Source of the DNA: JALYXV01 sp963733505
Lineage (GTDB): Bacteria; Actinomycetota; Acidimicrobiia; Acidimicrobiales; Palsa-688
DNA: 64,000 nucleotides
Direction of reading: 5' to 3'
Assembly: GCA_963733505.1 (NCBI GenBank)
Contig: CAVTDW010000023.1
Coordinates: 62,001 to 126,000 of the forward strand
The position numbers were made by a program, and so were the translations under genes. The notes beneath the pieces were generated by a model. That model did no database searches. It saw nothing but the letters and a program-made list of their open reading frames with translations, and was not told where the DNA came from. Shown in pieces: positions 1 through 9,525 of the stretch (its first letter is position 1; each line of letters opens with the position of its first letter).

Positions 1-831
1 CAACACGATGCCCTGCTCCATAATGTCGGCGGCCAACTCGGGCGGCGTCTTGTCGAGGGTGATCTTCACGGCGTCCACGATGGCCGATACCGGCTCCTCG
101 ATGGCCTCGCGGATCTCCTCGGTGGTGGTCACGATGGTCTTGGGGAGGCCGGTAATGAGGTCCCGGCCCCGGATCTCGGCGTGCAGCTCGGACTCGAGCG
201 GGCAGGCGGAGCCGAGCGCGATCTTGATCTCCTCGGCCGTGCGCTCACCGAGCGCCAGGCTGTACTCCTTCTTGATGAAGGCGATGATCGCCTCGTCCAA
301 CTCGTCGCCACCGATACGCACCGACTGGCTGGTCACGATGCCGCCGAGGGAGATGACCGCCACCTCGGTGGTGCCCCCGCCGATGTCGACGACCATATTG
401 CCGGTCGGCTCGTGCACCGGCAGGCCGGCGCCGATGGCCGCAGCCATGGGCTCCTCGATGATGTACGCCGGCTTGCGGGCCCCGGCGGACTCGGCCGCCT
501 CCATCACGGCCCGCTGCTCGACGCCGGTGATGCCCGACGGCACGCAGATCACCATGCGGGGCTTGGCGAACTTGCGGGGCCCGTGCACCCGGCGGATGAA
601 GTAGGCGAGCATCTTCTCGCAGATGTCGAAGTTGGCGATGACGCCGTCGCGGAGCGGCCGGATGGCCTGGATGTGGCTCGGGGTGCGGCCGATCATCCGT
701 TTCGCCTCGGCGCCGACGGCCAGCGGGCGGTCGTCTTTGATGTTGACCGCCACGACGGACGGCTCGTTGAGCACGATGCCGCGTCCCCGCACATACACGA
801 GGGTGTTCGCCGTACCCAGATCGACCGCCAT
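1..831 (-). CDS. mreB: Rod shape-determining protein MreB (3' end outside window)
   Basis: Bacterial actin homologue that polymerises under the inner membrane and guides lateral cell-wall synthesis. The 277 codons present begin at ATG 831 with the phosphate-1 motif DLGTANTLVYV at residues 4-14. VVDIGGGTTEVAV, the phosphate-2 motif, lies near residues 147-159. The family is about 340 residues long, so roughly 65 C-terminal residues lie beyond the window edge. The upstream in-frame codons read SSLFGRD, which resembles the usual MreB N-terminus, so translation may begin slightly upstream at a non-ATG codon. It is followed on the chromosome by ndk and folC on the same strand, a common actinobacterial order. 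Family assignment is certain; only the exact start is open. Confidence 0.95.
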   Translation of the reverse strand, partial: MAVDLGTANTLVYVRGRGIVLNEPSVVAVNIKDDRPLAVGAEAKRMIGRTPSHIQAIRPLRDGVIANFDICEKMLAYFIRRVHGPRKFAKPRMVICVPSGITGVEQRAVMEAAESAGARKPAYIIEEPMAAAIGAGLPVHEPTGNMVVDIGGGTTEVAVISLGGIVTSQSVRIGGDELDEAIIAFIKKEYSLALGERTAEEIKIALGSACPLESELHAEIRGRDLITGLPKTIVTTTEEIREAIEEPVSAIVDAVKITLDKTPPELAADIMEQGIVL

Positions 832-969
832 GTCGCGGCCAAAAAGTGATGAGAAACCGCTGTCAGACGAAATGGGGGCCTCCTCCTGGTATCGGAGGTC
901 GAAGGGCAAGGCTAGGTGGGATTGGCCCAGGTAACAAGCCAGGATCCACCCTTTCGGCGAATCGCGCCG

Positions 970-1410
970 CTATGCTTCGCCGTCCTCCGACGGGGAGGCC
1001 AAGGCGGGGAACCACAACGCGATCTCCCGCTCGGCCGATTCGGCGCCGTCAGAGGCGTGGACCAGGTTCTCCGTGCCATGCGTGGCCAGGTCGCCGCGGA
1101 TGGTTCCCGGCGCCGCCTTCATGGAATTGGTGGCCCCGGTGATGGTTCGCACGATCTCCCACGTGCCGTCGGGACCCTCCACCACCATGGCCAGCAGCGG
1201 CGAGCGGGTGATGAAGCTGACCAGCGTCTCGAAAAACGGCTTCCCCAGGTGCTCCTCGTAGTGGCGCTTCGCCCACTCGCCATCGATATGGCGCAGTTCG
1301 GCCGCCACCAGCCGCAGGCCTTTGTGCTCGAGGCGCCCGATGATCTCGCCACACAGGCCCCGCTCGACGGCGTCGGGCTTGCAGAGGACCAGGGTTCTGT
1401 TTTCAGTCAT
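970..1410 (-). CDS. ndk: Nucleoside diphosphate kinase
   Basis: Cytoplasmic enzyme that transfers the gamma phosphate between nucleoside triphosphates and diphosphates through a phosphohistidine. The 146 residues match the normal family length. LVLCKPDAVERG (residues 7-17) is the conserved first strand and helix. The catalytic histidine is His118 in NLVHASDG, and SAEREIALWF follows as the usual substrate-binding segment. It lies between folC and mreB on the same strand. No strong ribosome-binding site precedes the ATG. Confidence 0.96.
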   Translation of the reverse strand: MTENRTLVLCKPDAVERGLCGEIIGRLEHKGLRLVAAELRHIDGEWAKRHYEEHLGKPFFETLVSFITRSPLLAMVVEGPDGTWEIVRTITGATNSMKAAPGTIRGDLATHGTENLVHASDGAESAEREIALWFPALASPSEDGEA

Positions 1411-1458
1411 GTTGGGGAAAAGGGTACCGTGCTTGCAGGTGTTAGCGGTGCGTCCCGC

Positions 1459-2787
1459 TCACGTCCGGCGCCGGTGGGCCAGCGCGGTTCGCGCCGCCCC
1501 CACAACGTAGAGCGAGCCAGTGACCAGGATGAGGTCGTCCTCGGTCGCCAGTTCTCTCGCCCGGTCCAAGGCTTCGGCCACGGAGTTGGCGGGCTCGGCG
1601 TCGGTGCCGAGGAGCACGGCCGCCTTGGCGACCACATCGGCGGGCTGGGCCCGGGGGCTCGGCGGGGGGCAGGCGATCACGTGGCGGGCCTTGGGCGCCG
1701 CCAGCGCCTGAAGCATCTCGTCGGGATCCTTCCCCCGGAGCATCCCGACGACCATGATGCGGGACCTGACATCGCCGAACTCCTCGTCGACGGCCGCGGC
1801 CATGGCCTGCGCCCCGGGGATGTTCTTGGCTCCGTCGAGCACGATGAGCGGCCGCCTCCCGACGACCTCGAGCCGCCCCGGCGAACGGACCTTGGCCGCC
1901 GCCTCGGCCAGGAGTTCGGCCTCGATCGGGGCGCCGAAGAACTCCTCTGCCGCCACCACCGCGTCCAGGAAGTTGTACGCCTGGTGGCGGCCGTGCAGCG
2001 CCAGGTACACGTCGTAGTACTCCGCCGCCGGGGTACGCAGGCTGATGAGTCGCCCACCGACGGCCAGGTCGTTGCTCATCAACTCGAAATCGCGGTCGCG
2101 AAGGAGGATCCGCTCGGCCCCCGCGGCTTCGGCTTCGGCCTCGAAGATGGCCACCAGCTCGGGATCGGTTTCGGACAGCACGAGGGTGCTGCCGGGCTTG
2201 ATGATGCCCGCCTTCTCCCGGGCCACGTCGGCCACGGTGGGCCCGAGGAACTCGACGTGGTCCAACCCCACGTTGGTGACCACCGCCACTTGGGCCTGGA
2301 CGACGTTGGTCGCGTCCCAACGCCCGCCGAGGCCCACTTCGATGACGCCGGCATCGACCGGCCGCTCGGCGAACCACCGCAACGCCGCCGCGGCCAGTAG
2401 CTCGAACCACGTCGGGCGGTGGGCGCTGCCCTCGGGCATCATTTGCTCCAAGAGCGCCAGATCGGAGAGCAGTTCGGCCAGTTCGTGATCCGAGACCGGC
2501 TCGCCGTTGGCCATCAGCCGCTCGTTGACTGCTTCGAGGTGGGGACTGGTAAAGGTGCCGACCGAAAGACCCTTGGCCATGAGCAGTGTGGTGACCGCCC
2601 GGGCCGTCGAGGTCTTGCCGTTGGTCCCGGTCAGATGGATGACCGGGAAGGAGTCCTGGGGGTCGCCCAGAATCGCCATGAGACGGCGCATTCGGGCCAG
2701 ATCGGGCGGCGGGCGACTGGTGTCGGCCAGCATCCGTTCCAGGTTCTGGTGGGAATCCAGCCACGCCAGGGCGTCGCCGAGTTCCAT
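1459..2787 (-). CDS. folC: Bifunctional folylpolyglutamate / dihydrofolate synthase
   Basis: Adds glutamate to dihydropteroate and to tetrahydrofolates using ATP, making and retaining folate coenzymes in the cytoplasm. The 442 residues fit the FolC/Mur ligase family. The ATP-binding loop LTGTNGKTSTA is at residues 52-62. SPHLEAVNERLM follows, and VGLGGRWDATN, a folate-ligase signature, comes later. The C-terminal domain carries VLDGAKNIPGA, where most FolC proteins have DGAHN. ATG 2787 starts the conserved N-terminal helix. It is in the same orientation as ndk, 48 bp away. Confidence 0.95.
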   Translation of the reverse strand: MELGDALAWLDSHQNLERMLADTSRPPPDLARMRRLMAILGDPQDSFPVIHLTGTNGKTSTARAVTTLLMAKGLSVGTFTSPHLEAVNERLMANGEPVSDHELAELLSDLALLEQMMPEGSAHRPTWFELLAAAALRWFAERPVDAGVIEVGLGGRWDATNVVQAQVAVVTNVGLDHVEFLGPTVADVAREKAGIIKPGSTLVLSETDPELVAIFEAEAEAAGAERILLRDRDFELMSNDLAVGGRLISLRTPAAEYYDVYLALHGRHQAYNFLDAVVAAEEFFGAPIEAELLAEAAAKVRSPGRLEVVGRRPLIVLDGAKNIPGAQAMAAAVDEEFGDVRSRIMVVGMLRGKDPDEMLQALAAPKARHVIACPPPSPRAQPADVVAKAAVLLGTDAEPANSVAEALDRARELATEDDLILVTGSLYVVGAARTALAHRRRT

Positions 2788-2823
2788 CTACGCCTGCCGC
2801 CTTCTGCTTTCGGCGCTCAGGCT

Positions 2824-3549
2824 TCAGGCGGCCTGGCGGTCGAAGCGGGCGGAAACGTCCTCCGCCGCCTCCTCCACCGCGCTGCGAGCGGCCGCCGCGG
2901 TGTGCAGCGCCTGGCGCCGTGCGCGCGCCGCCGCCGCCTCGGCTCGGTGACGGGCCTTGACCATTGCCCGTTCCGCCGCCTTGCGCTGCTTGCGCGAGGC
3001 CTTGCGAACCTTGGCCTTCGCGGCTTCGACCGCCTTGCGCGCCGCCTTGCGTTCCTTGCGCGAGAGCCGGCGAACGCGAGCCGTCGCCGCCTCGACCGCC
3101 TGCTCCACCGCCTCGAACTCAGTGTCCGCGAACTGGCGCGCCTTCGCCCCAGCCTTGGTTGCGGCCTTCCCGGCCCTCGCTCCCGCGTCGGTCGCAGCCT
3201 TCCCGGCCCTTGCTCCTACGTCGCTGGCTGCCTTCCCGGCCCTTGCTCCCGCCGTGGTGGCTGCCTTCCCGGCCCTTGCTCCCGCCGTGGTGCCGGCAAC
3301 GGTCGCGGCCGTGACCGCCGTCTTGGCCCGAGCGGCCGCCACCTTGCCCCGGCCGCACGCGCCCCGGCCCGGGCCGCTCCGGCCGAGGACCGTGCCGAGT
3401 ACCGCACCCGTGACGGCCCCGCCCGCACCCCAGACCGCAGCGTTTCGCGCCAGTTCGTTGACCGGGCGATCCTTGCTGTACGCCTCCACCGCGGCAGCCC
3501 CTGCACCGACCGCGGCGCCCAGCAGCGCACCCTTCAGCAGCTTGCTCAT
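2824..3549 (-). CDS. Ala/Lys/Arg-rich repeat protein with glycine-zipper N-terminus
   Basis: No catalytic family is recognised. The first 60 or so residues are small and hydrophobic with regularly spaced glycines (GALLGAAVGAGAAAVEAY and later GAGGAVTGAVLG), like glycine-zipper membrane segments. The middle carries four 11-residue repeats of the GARAGKAA type. The C-terminal half is strongly basic and helical, rich in RKERKAARKA-like stretches, resembling histone-H1-like or LEA-like proteins. ATG 3549 is chosen; a TTG at 3576 would add nine residues. A DNA-binding or membrane-linked stress role is a guess from composition only. Confidence 0.7.
   Translation of the reverse strand: MSKLLKGALLGAAVGAGAAAVEAYSKDRPVNELARNAAVWGAGGAVTGAVLGTVLGRSGPGRGACGRGKVAAARAKTAVTAATVAGTTAGARAGKAATTAGARAGKAASDVGARAGKAATDAGARAGKAATKAGAKARQFADTEFEAVEQAVEAATARVRRLSRKERKAARKAVEAAKAKVRKASRKQRKAAERAMVKARHRAEAAAARARRQALHTAAAARSAVEEAAEDVSARFDRQAA
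3164..3295. repeat. Four tandem 33-bp repeats in the Ala/Lys-rich gene
   Basis: Four consecutive 33-bp units, each starting gccttcccggccct, encode 11-residue repeats on the minus strand (consensus GARAGKAA plus a variable triplet). Units differ mainly in the last 12 bases. An 11-residue period fits an amphipathic helix or hendecad coil. Confidence 0.85.
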
Positions 3550-3682
3550 TTTGGGCAGGCTACTCGTCGCCTCCAAGTCTCATCGGGCTCACATCTCGTC
3601 CCTATCGGACTCTGAGATATGGCGTGTTCGGATAGATGCGGCCCAATTTGTGAGCCGATTCACGAGGTGAGGGACAACGAAC

Positions 3683-3856
3683 ATGTCGAACACATCCCAC
3701 GAGGCCATCCAGGAACGACCGGAAGCACCGGCTGATCGAGACGTCCGCCAGAGCGGCCCCGAGTGGGGATCACCTGACGAGCTGAGCGAGTTTGCCGAGG
3801 ACACCACGCCGGAGGAGCCGCTGGACGAACCCGGTCCGTGCGACTTGGCCCGGTAA
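3683..3856 (+). CDS. Small acidic hypothetical protein
   Basis: A 57-residue reading frame begins at ATG 3683 after a purine-rich gaggtgaggg that can serve as a ribosome-binding site. The product is hydrophilic and acidic (for example SPDELSEFAEDTTPEEPLDE) with no membrane segment. It is the only plus-strand gene among the minus-strand core genes and runs toward clpX; a long inverted repeat separates the two 3' ends. No family is recognised. The longer minus-strand frame across the same stretch has a less natural composition and no better start. Confidence 0.5.
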   Translation: MSNTSHEAIQERPEAPADRDVRQSGPEWGSPDELSEFAEDTTPEEPLDEPGPCDLAR

Positions 3857-3876
3857 GGGTCGGGCCGGTCCCCCAG

Positions 3877-3961
3877 TCTGGTACGGGTTTGAGGCTCTGG
3901 TAGGGGTTTGCTACCCCGTAGCGGTAACAGATCCCTACCAGAGCCTTAGATCCGTACCAGA
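3877..3961. terminator. Nested inverted repeat between convergent genes
   Basis: Two perfect arm pairs nest in each other: 3877-3886 with 3952-3961 (10 bp) and 3893-3905 with 3933-3945 (13 bp), separated by 6-nt internal loops. The 27-nt apex holds a further GGGGT / ACCCC pair. It lies between the 3' ends of the small plus-strand gene and clpX, so a bidirectional terminator is the simplest reading. There is no clear T tract. Confidence 0.65.
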
Positions 3962-3974
3962 TTGCCCTTCTGTT

Positions 3975-5252
<1,278 letters not shown>

Positions 5253-5272
5253 GCGTATGTCCCCCCGGACCT

Positions 5273-5905
5273 TCAGCCGACACCAGCGGCCAGCGGAATG
5301 CCCGCCAGCTCGCGGGTATTGATCACCTCGTCGATAATGCCGTAGCCCTCGGCTTCGGCGGCGCTCATGATGAAATCTCGGTCGGTGTCTTTCGCGACCT
5401 TGGCAACCGATTGGCCCGTGTCGAGCGCCAGCATCTCGTTCAGGAGGTCCCGCATGCGCAGGATCTCCTTGGCTTGGATCTCGATGTCGGCCGCCTGGCC
5501 GGCGGCGCCGCCGTAGGGCTGGTGGATCAAGATGCGGGCGTGGGGCAGGGCGAAGCGCTTGCCCCGGGTACCGCCTGCCAGCAGGACCGCGGCGGCCGAA
5601 GCGGCCTGGCCGTAGCAGAACGTCGAGATGTCGTTCTTGACGAACTTCATCGTGTCGTAGATGGCGAACAGCGCCGTGATGTCCCCGCCCGGGCTGTTGA
5701 TGTAGAGGCTGATGTCCTTGTCGGCGTTCTTGTACTCGAGGTAGAGCAGCTGAGCGCACACGTTGTTGGCGACATAGTCATCGATCGGCGTGCCGAGGAA
5801 CACAATGAACTCCTCGAGCATGCGGCTGTACAGGTCCATGCCCTTGGACCCGCGGTTGGTTTCCTCGATGACGTTGGGGATGTAGCTGGCTGAGGGCTTG
5901 ATCAC
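5273..5905 (-). CDS. clpP: ATP-dependent Clp protease proteolytic subunit ClpP
   Basis: Serine protease that forms the double heptameric chamber paired with ClpX. The 210 residues contain the catalytic triad: Ser103 in YGQAASAAA, His128 in ILIHQPYGG and Asp177 in DTDRDFIMSA. The oxyanion segment YINSPGGD is at residues 69-76. The N-terminus MIKPSASYIPNVIEE is about the length of a mature ClpP with a short propeptide. It is followed by clpX and preceded by tig on the same strand, a conserved protein-quality-control cluster. Confidence 0.96.
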   Translation of the reverse strand: MIKPSASYIPNVIEETNRGSKGMDLYSRMLEEFIVFLGTPIDDYVANNVCAQLLYLEYKNADKDISLYINSPGGDITALFAIYDTMKFVKNDISTFCYGQAASAAAVLLAGGTRGKRFALPHARILIHQPYGGAAGQAADIEIQAKEILRMRDLLNEMLALDTGQSVAKVAKDTDRDFIMSAAEAEGYGIIDEVINTRELAGIPLAAGVG

Positions 5906-5997
5906 GCTGTTCCGGCCTCGATTTCTGTTGCTAGTACCTGCAAGTTTGTGGCTCTTGGGCGGGGGCGGTCTTCGGAGCGACCGCCGGGTGACGGTGA

Positions 5998-7527
5998 CTA
6001 CTCGGCGTCGTCCTCGATGGTGGGCTTGGCTACGACATCGGGGTCTTCGGTGTCTTCGGCGTCTTGCGGTGCGGCTTCGATGTCCGGTTCAGGCGCTTCT
6101 TCGAGCAGCGCTCGATCGATCGGTTGACCCTGCGGGTCTACAGCCTCAATGTGCTCGACAAGCCACTCAATGGCCTTGCCCTTCCTGACATCCGAGCGTA
6201 CCGCGGCCATCTGTTCAGTGCTCTCAAGTTCCTCACGCACGATGGCCGGATCCGCCTCGAAACGATCGGCCAGGCGGTTGATCTCGTCGTCGATGTCAGC
6301 TTCGGTTACGTCGATGTCTTCGAGGTCGGCCAGGGCCCGGAGGGCGAGGTCCGCCTTGACCGCTTGAGCGGCCTGTCCCCGCAGCTCATCGAGTAGCTGC
6401 TGCTGGGAGCGTCCGGTGGCCTGCAGGTACTGCCCAATGTTGAGGCCCTGCTGGCGCAGCGCGTTCTCGAGCTCGTGGGCTCGATGGGTGATCTCCTCCT
6501 GTACCAGCGGATCGGGGGGATCCTCCTGGACCAGCTCGGCAACCGCCTCGATGGCCTGCGAACGCAGGGCCGCCTGGGCTTTGGCACGCTTGACGACGGC
6601 GAGACGCTTCTCGATGTCGGCGAGCAGCTCCTCGACGGTGTCGAACTCCGACGCCTCGCTCGCCCACTCGTCGGTCACCTCGGGAAGGACCATCTCCTTG
6701 ACTTCCTTGACGGCCACGTCGTAGCTGAGGAGCCGGGCGGAAGACGGATTTTCCTCGTCGTCGCCCGCCGACTCGGCGTCGTCGGATTCCGACTCGATGG
6801 CTGGCTCGGCGGTCGTGTCGGTCCCGGCCGTCCCAGCGGCCTTCTCGGCTACCTTGCGCTCGGCGTCGATGTCCACGATGAACTGGATGGCGTCGCCACT
6901 GACGGCGCCCTCGAGACGTTCGTCGAGTTGCGGCCCGAAGTTGCCCGAACCGACCTCATAGAGAAGGTCTTCGTTGGACGTGCCCCGCTCAGGGTCGCTG
7001 TCGCCGGGGCGGTTGATCTTCAGGTCTATGGTCACGTGGTCGCCGGCCCGAGCCGGACGCTCGACCGCCACGAGCTCGCCGGTGTTGGTCCGCAACCGGT
7101 CGAGTTGGATCTGGACCTCGTCGGGTTCCAGCATCGGAGAAGGAATGGTGACCCGCAATCCGCCGTATCCGGCCAGCTTGACCTGGGGCCGGACCTCGAC
7201 GATGGCGTCGAAGCTGACCGGTCCGTCGTGCTCACCGCCGGTGATGTCGACCTGAGGCGGGGCAATGACGTCGATGTCATGGCCGCGGATGGCCTCGCTG
7301 TAGTACCCGGCCAGCGAGCTGCGGATGGCCTCGGCCCGGGCAGTCTCCTTGCCGAGGCGCGCTTCGAGAATTCGCCGGGGCGCCTTTCCGGGTCGGAACC
7401 CGGGGATCCGCACGTCTCTCGCCATCTTGCGATAGGTGGCGTCCAGAGCCTTCTCGAACTCTTGCTCGTCGATCGTGACCGAGAGCTTTATCTTGTTCCC
7501 CTCGAGGGGCTCGACGACAGTTTCCAT
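5998..7527 (-). CDS. tig: Trigger factor, ribosome-associated chaperone
   Basis: Binds nascent chains at the ribosome exit tunnel and has a peptidyl-prolyl isomerase domain. ATG 7527 starts METVVEPLEGNKIKLSV, and the ribosome-binding signature IPGFRPGKAPRRILE follows near residue 40. The total of 509 residues is longer than the usual 430-480 because of an acidic, low-complexity insertion (about residues 240-275, rich in D, E, S) and an acidic C-terminal tail. The order tig-clpP-clpX is the classic one. Confidence 0.94.
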   Translation of the reverse strand: METVVEPLEGNKIKLSVTIDEQEFEKALDATYRKMARDVRIPGFRPGKAPRRILEARLGKETARAEAIRSSLAGYYSEAIRGHDIDVIAPPQVDITGGEHDGPVSFDAIVEVRPQVKLAGYGGLRVTIPSPMLEPDEVQIQLDRLRTNTGELVAVERPARAGDHVTIDLKINRPGDSDPERGTSNEDLLYEVGSGNFGPQLDERLEGAVSGDAIQFIVDIDAERKVAEKAAGTAGTDTTAEPAIESESDDAESAGDDEENPSSARLLSYDVAVKEVKEMVLPEVTDEWASEASEFDTVEELLADIEKRLAVVKRAKAQAALRSQAIEAVAELVQEDPPDPLVQEEITHRAHELENALRQQGLNIGQYLQATGRSQQQLLDELRGQAAQAVKADLALRALADLEDIDVTEADIDDEINRLADRFEADPAIVREELESTEQMAAVRSDVRKGKAIEWLVEHIEAVDPQGQPIDRALLEEAPEPDIEAAPQDAEDTEDPDVVAKPTIEDDAE

Positions 7528-7612
7528 ACGGGTGACGCAGTCTACCGACCGGACCGAGCGATGCGGGCCAAGGCGGAGACATGAGGCCAGGCCGGTACCA
7601 TTGGCCCGACCA

Positions 7613-7684
7613 CGGGGAGTAGCGCAGCGGAAGCGCACCTGCTTTGGGTGCAGGAGGTCGGGGGTTCAAATCCCCCCTCCCCGA
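7613..7684 (+). tRNA. tRNA-Pro(TGG)
   Basis: A full cloverleaf can be drawn in 72 nt. The acceptor is CGGGGAG / CTCCCCG, the anticodon stem CCTGC / GCAGG surrounds loop TTTGGGT with anticodon TGG, and the T arm is GGGGG-TTCAAAT-CCCCC. The discriminator base is A. CCA is not encoded. Confidence 0.95.
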
Positions 7685-7726
7685 CCGGTGCAGCGACGCG
7701 CGGCCGACGGTAACGTGTCGCCCGCT

Positions 7727-7798
7727 GCGGGTGTAGCTCAATGGCTAGAGTCCCAGCCTTCCAAGCTGGTCATGCGGGTTCGATTCCCGTCACCCGCT
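7727..7798 (+). tRNA. tRNA-Gly(TCC)
   Basis: The acceptor GCGGGTG pairs with CACCCGC. The anticodon stem CCAGC / GCTGG encloses CTTCCAA with anticodon TCC, and the T arm is GCGGG-TTCGATT-CCCGT. The discriminator is T. The 3' end from the T loop onward is duplicated at about 10.1 kb. Confidence 0.95.
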
Positions 7799-7836
7799 CT
7801 CGAGGAAACGCCCAGGTCAGCGGGGTGAGTGGGTCG
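7781..7836 (+). repeat. Left copy of tRNA-Gly 3'-end direct repeat (possible attL)
   Basis: This stretch starts in the T loop of tRNA-Gly and runs about 38 bp past the tRNA. It aligns with 10102-10155 in the same orientation with few differences: shared cgattcccgtcaccc, then ctctcga, then gcccaggtcag, then a ggggt-agt/c-gggtcg tail. A tRNA 3' end repeated downstream is typical of site-specific integration. Confidence 0.75.
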
Positions 7837-7902
7837 CTGTCGGTGCTCCTTGGGAGGGCCGAAAAGGCTGGCTTGCCACACGCGTGAGGGCGATTGCGCC
7901 CC

Positions 7903-8133
7903 TCAGAGCGAACGCGATCCTGCCTCGGCAGCGCATCGGACGACCGCGATTGTGGGCGCCATGGCGCGATGCGCTACTCGGATCATGTCGTTACGGATCC
8001 GGACTTCCTTGGCGGCGCGTTCTGCACTTAGGCCTACGACGACGAGAGCCGAGCCCGCCTCCCCCACTTCGCCGCCTCTGTACTTGTCCATCGCGGCTGT
8101 CACGGCCGACACCTCGGCTTCGGAATAGCTCAT
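7903..8133 (-). CDS. Small hypothetical protein
   Basis: A 76-residue frame starts at ATG 8133 behind a good ribosome-binding site (GGGAGGA, about 3 nt spacer). The sequence MSYSEAEVSAVTAAMDKY is helical, followed by an Ala/Val-rich segment SALVVVGLSAERAAKEV and a basic helix. No family is recognised. It lies inside the tRNA-Gly-flanked cassette and is divergent from the arsR-like gene. The frame stays open far upstream, but only this start has a ribosome-binding site. Confidence 0.5.
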   Translation of the reverse strand: MSYSEAEVSAVTAAMDKYRGGEVGEAGSALVVVGLSAERAAKEVRIRNDMIRVAHRAMAPTIAVVRCAAEAGSRSL

Positions 8134-8416
8134 GGTTCCTCCCGGAGACCGAGAGCGAGCTTGTCCCGGCTTGCCATCAGAAGCGGTACTCGGTGGCGAG
8201 CTCGACTCTGACCGACTGGCCTTAATGTCAGCCGACTCAACGGCAGCGAAACGGACCACGTCCGAGTATCCGATGGAGCCCTTGCGGCGCCCGGTCACGA
8301 GCACCAAATCGACGCCGACGACGGCTCTTGCTGGTGTCGGGAGGTCGGTCAGGACGGGGCTTGGGGGTCTCGAACGATGCCTACCCCCATCCCCTGACCT
8401 CAGCTCCGGGATTCGC

Positions 8417-8454
8417 TTGACACCTAATATAGCTATATGGCTAAATAGCGATAT
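8417..8454 (+). promoter_or_regulatory. Promoter and palindromic operator of the ArsR-type gene
   Basis: TTGACA at 8417-8422 is a consensus -35 box. An AT-rich imperfect palindrome spans 8427-8454 with outer arms ATATxGCTAT / ATAGCxATAT and overlaps the -10 region. The ATG (8453) sits at the end of the palindrome and has no ribosome-binding site, so the transcript may be leaderless. A repressor bound here would block its own promoter. Confidence 0.6.
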
Positions 8455-8776
8455 GGCAAATGATGATGCTTCGGTGTTCCGGGCGCTGGCCGATCCGACC
8501 CGCCGCCAGATCCTCCAGGACCTGCGCGACGGCGAGCTCTCAGCGGGTGAGATCGCGTCGCGCTTCTCGATCAAGGGCCCGTCGGTGTCCCGTCACCTGT
8601 CGATCCTTAAGGCGGCCGGTCTGGTCAGGGAGCGTCGTGACGCCAACCGGATCATGTACTCGCTGGGCGAGGAACGCCTGGCCCTGTGCGTGGGCGGGTT
8701 CCTGTCGACGGTCTGCCCGGAGCAGGTGGTTCTGCGCCGCCGCCGGCCGGAGCAGACGACGGGGAGCGAGTCATGA
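8453..8776 (+). CDS. ArsR/SmtB-family winged-helix repressor
   Basis: A 107-residue DNA-binding regulator. FRALADPTRRQILQDLRDGE is the conserved first helix of ArsR proteins, and IKGPSVSRHLSILKAAGLV is the recognition helix followed by the wing (RRDANRIMYSL). No Cys-rich metal site is visible, so it belongs with the non-metal sensors that often sit beside SRPBCC or DUF2071 genes. Its stop overlaps the next gene's start (ATGA), indicating translational coupling. It probably represses its own operon through the palindrome at its start codon. Confidence 0.88.
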   Translation: MANDDASVFRALADPTRRQILQDLRDGELSAGEIASRFSIKGPSVSRHLSILKAAGLVRERRDANRIMYSLGEERLALCVGGFLSTVCPEQVVLRRRRPEQTTGSES

Positions 8777-9525
8777 GGAGCCCTGACCTTCAAGCGGCCA
8801 TGGAGCGACGAATCTTGGTGAACTACCGGGTCGACCCCGACGCCTTGGCGTCGATTCTGCCGGCGCCGTTCCGGCCCGCCCTGGTTGAGGGTCACGGTCT
8901 TGCGGGTATCTGCCTGCTTCGCCTCGGGCACATCCGCCCGGCCGGGCTTCCCACCCGTCTCGGGCTGACCACCGAAAACGCCGCCCACCGGATAGCCGTG
9001 TGCTGGGATACCACCGACGGGCCGGTAACAGGCGTGTACGTCCCCCGAAGGGACACCTCGTCACGAGCGGCGACGCTGGCCGGCGGTCGCCTGTTTCCCG
9101 GTTGGCAACACCTCGCCCGCTTCAAGGTCGAAGAAGGCGCTGGACGCTTCCGGGTGCACGTCGAGAGCCGCGACAGAGCGGTGGAAATCCGGGTCGCCGC
9201 CCATGTGGCCGACACCGTGATGGCCGGATCGGTGTTTCCGAACCTCGACGCGGCGTCCAGGTTCTTTCAATGGGCGCCGCTCGGCTACGCGGCCACACCC
9301 TCGCCGGGCGTCTTCGATGGTGTCGAACTTGCTGCCGATGGTTGGGAGATGCGTCCCCTGCAGATCGACGAGTCCTCATCGAGTTTCTTCGGCAACCCGC
9401 GGCGGTTCCCTCCCGGCACAGCCACCATCGACAGCGCCTTCCTGATGGGCGGCCTCGACACGACGTGGCACGCCCTGCCGAAGATGCTCGCGGCAACGCT
9501 CCCCGGCCCCAAGGTCGCAGCATGA
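8773..9525 (+). CDS. DUF2071 (YqjF-like) family protein
   Basis: The 250-residue product fits the DUF2071 family, whose fold resembles acetoacetate decarboxylase; no reaction is established. Family-like features are VNYRVDPDALASILP near the N-terminus, GHGLAGICLLRLGHIRP, and GVYVPRRDTSS. The start ATG 8773 overlaps the arsR-like stop, and its own stop overlaps the start of the next gene, so the three genes form a tightly coupled operon. Homologues are often paired with ArsR regulators. Confidence 0.75.
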   Translation: MRSPDLQAAMERRILVNYRVDPDALASILPAPFRPALVEGHGLAGICLLRLGHIRPAGLPTRLGLTTENAAHRIAVCWDTTDGPVTGVYVPRRDTSSRAATLAGGRLFPGWQHLARFKVEEGAGRFRVHVESRDRAVEIRVAAHVADTVMAGSVFPNLDAASRFFQWAPLGYAATPSPGVFDGVELAADGWEMRPLQIDESSSSFFGNPRRFPPGTATIDSAFLMGGLDTTWHALPKMLAATLPGPKVAA

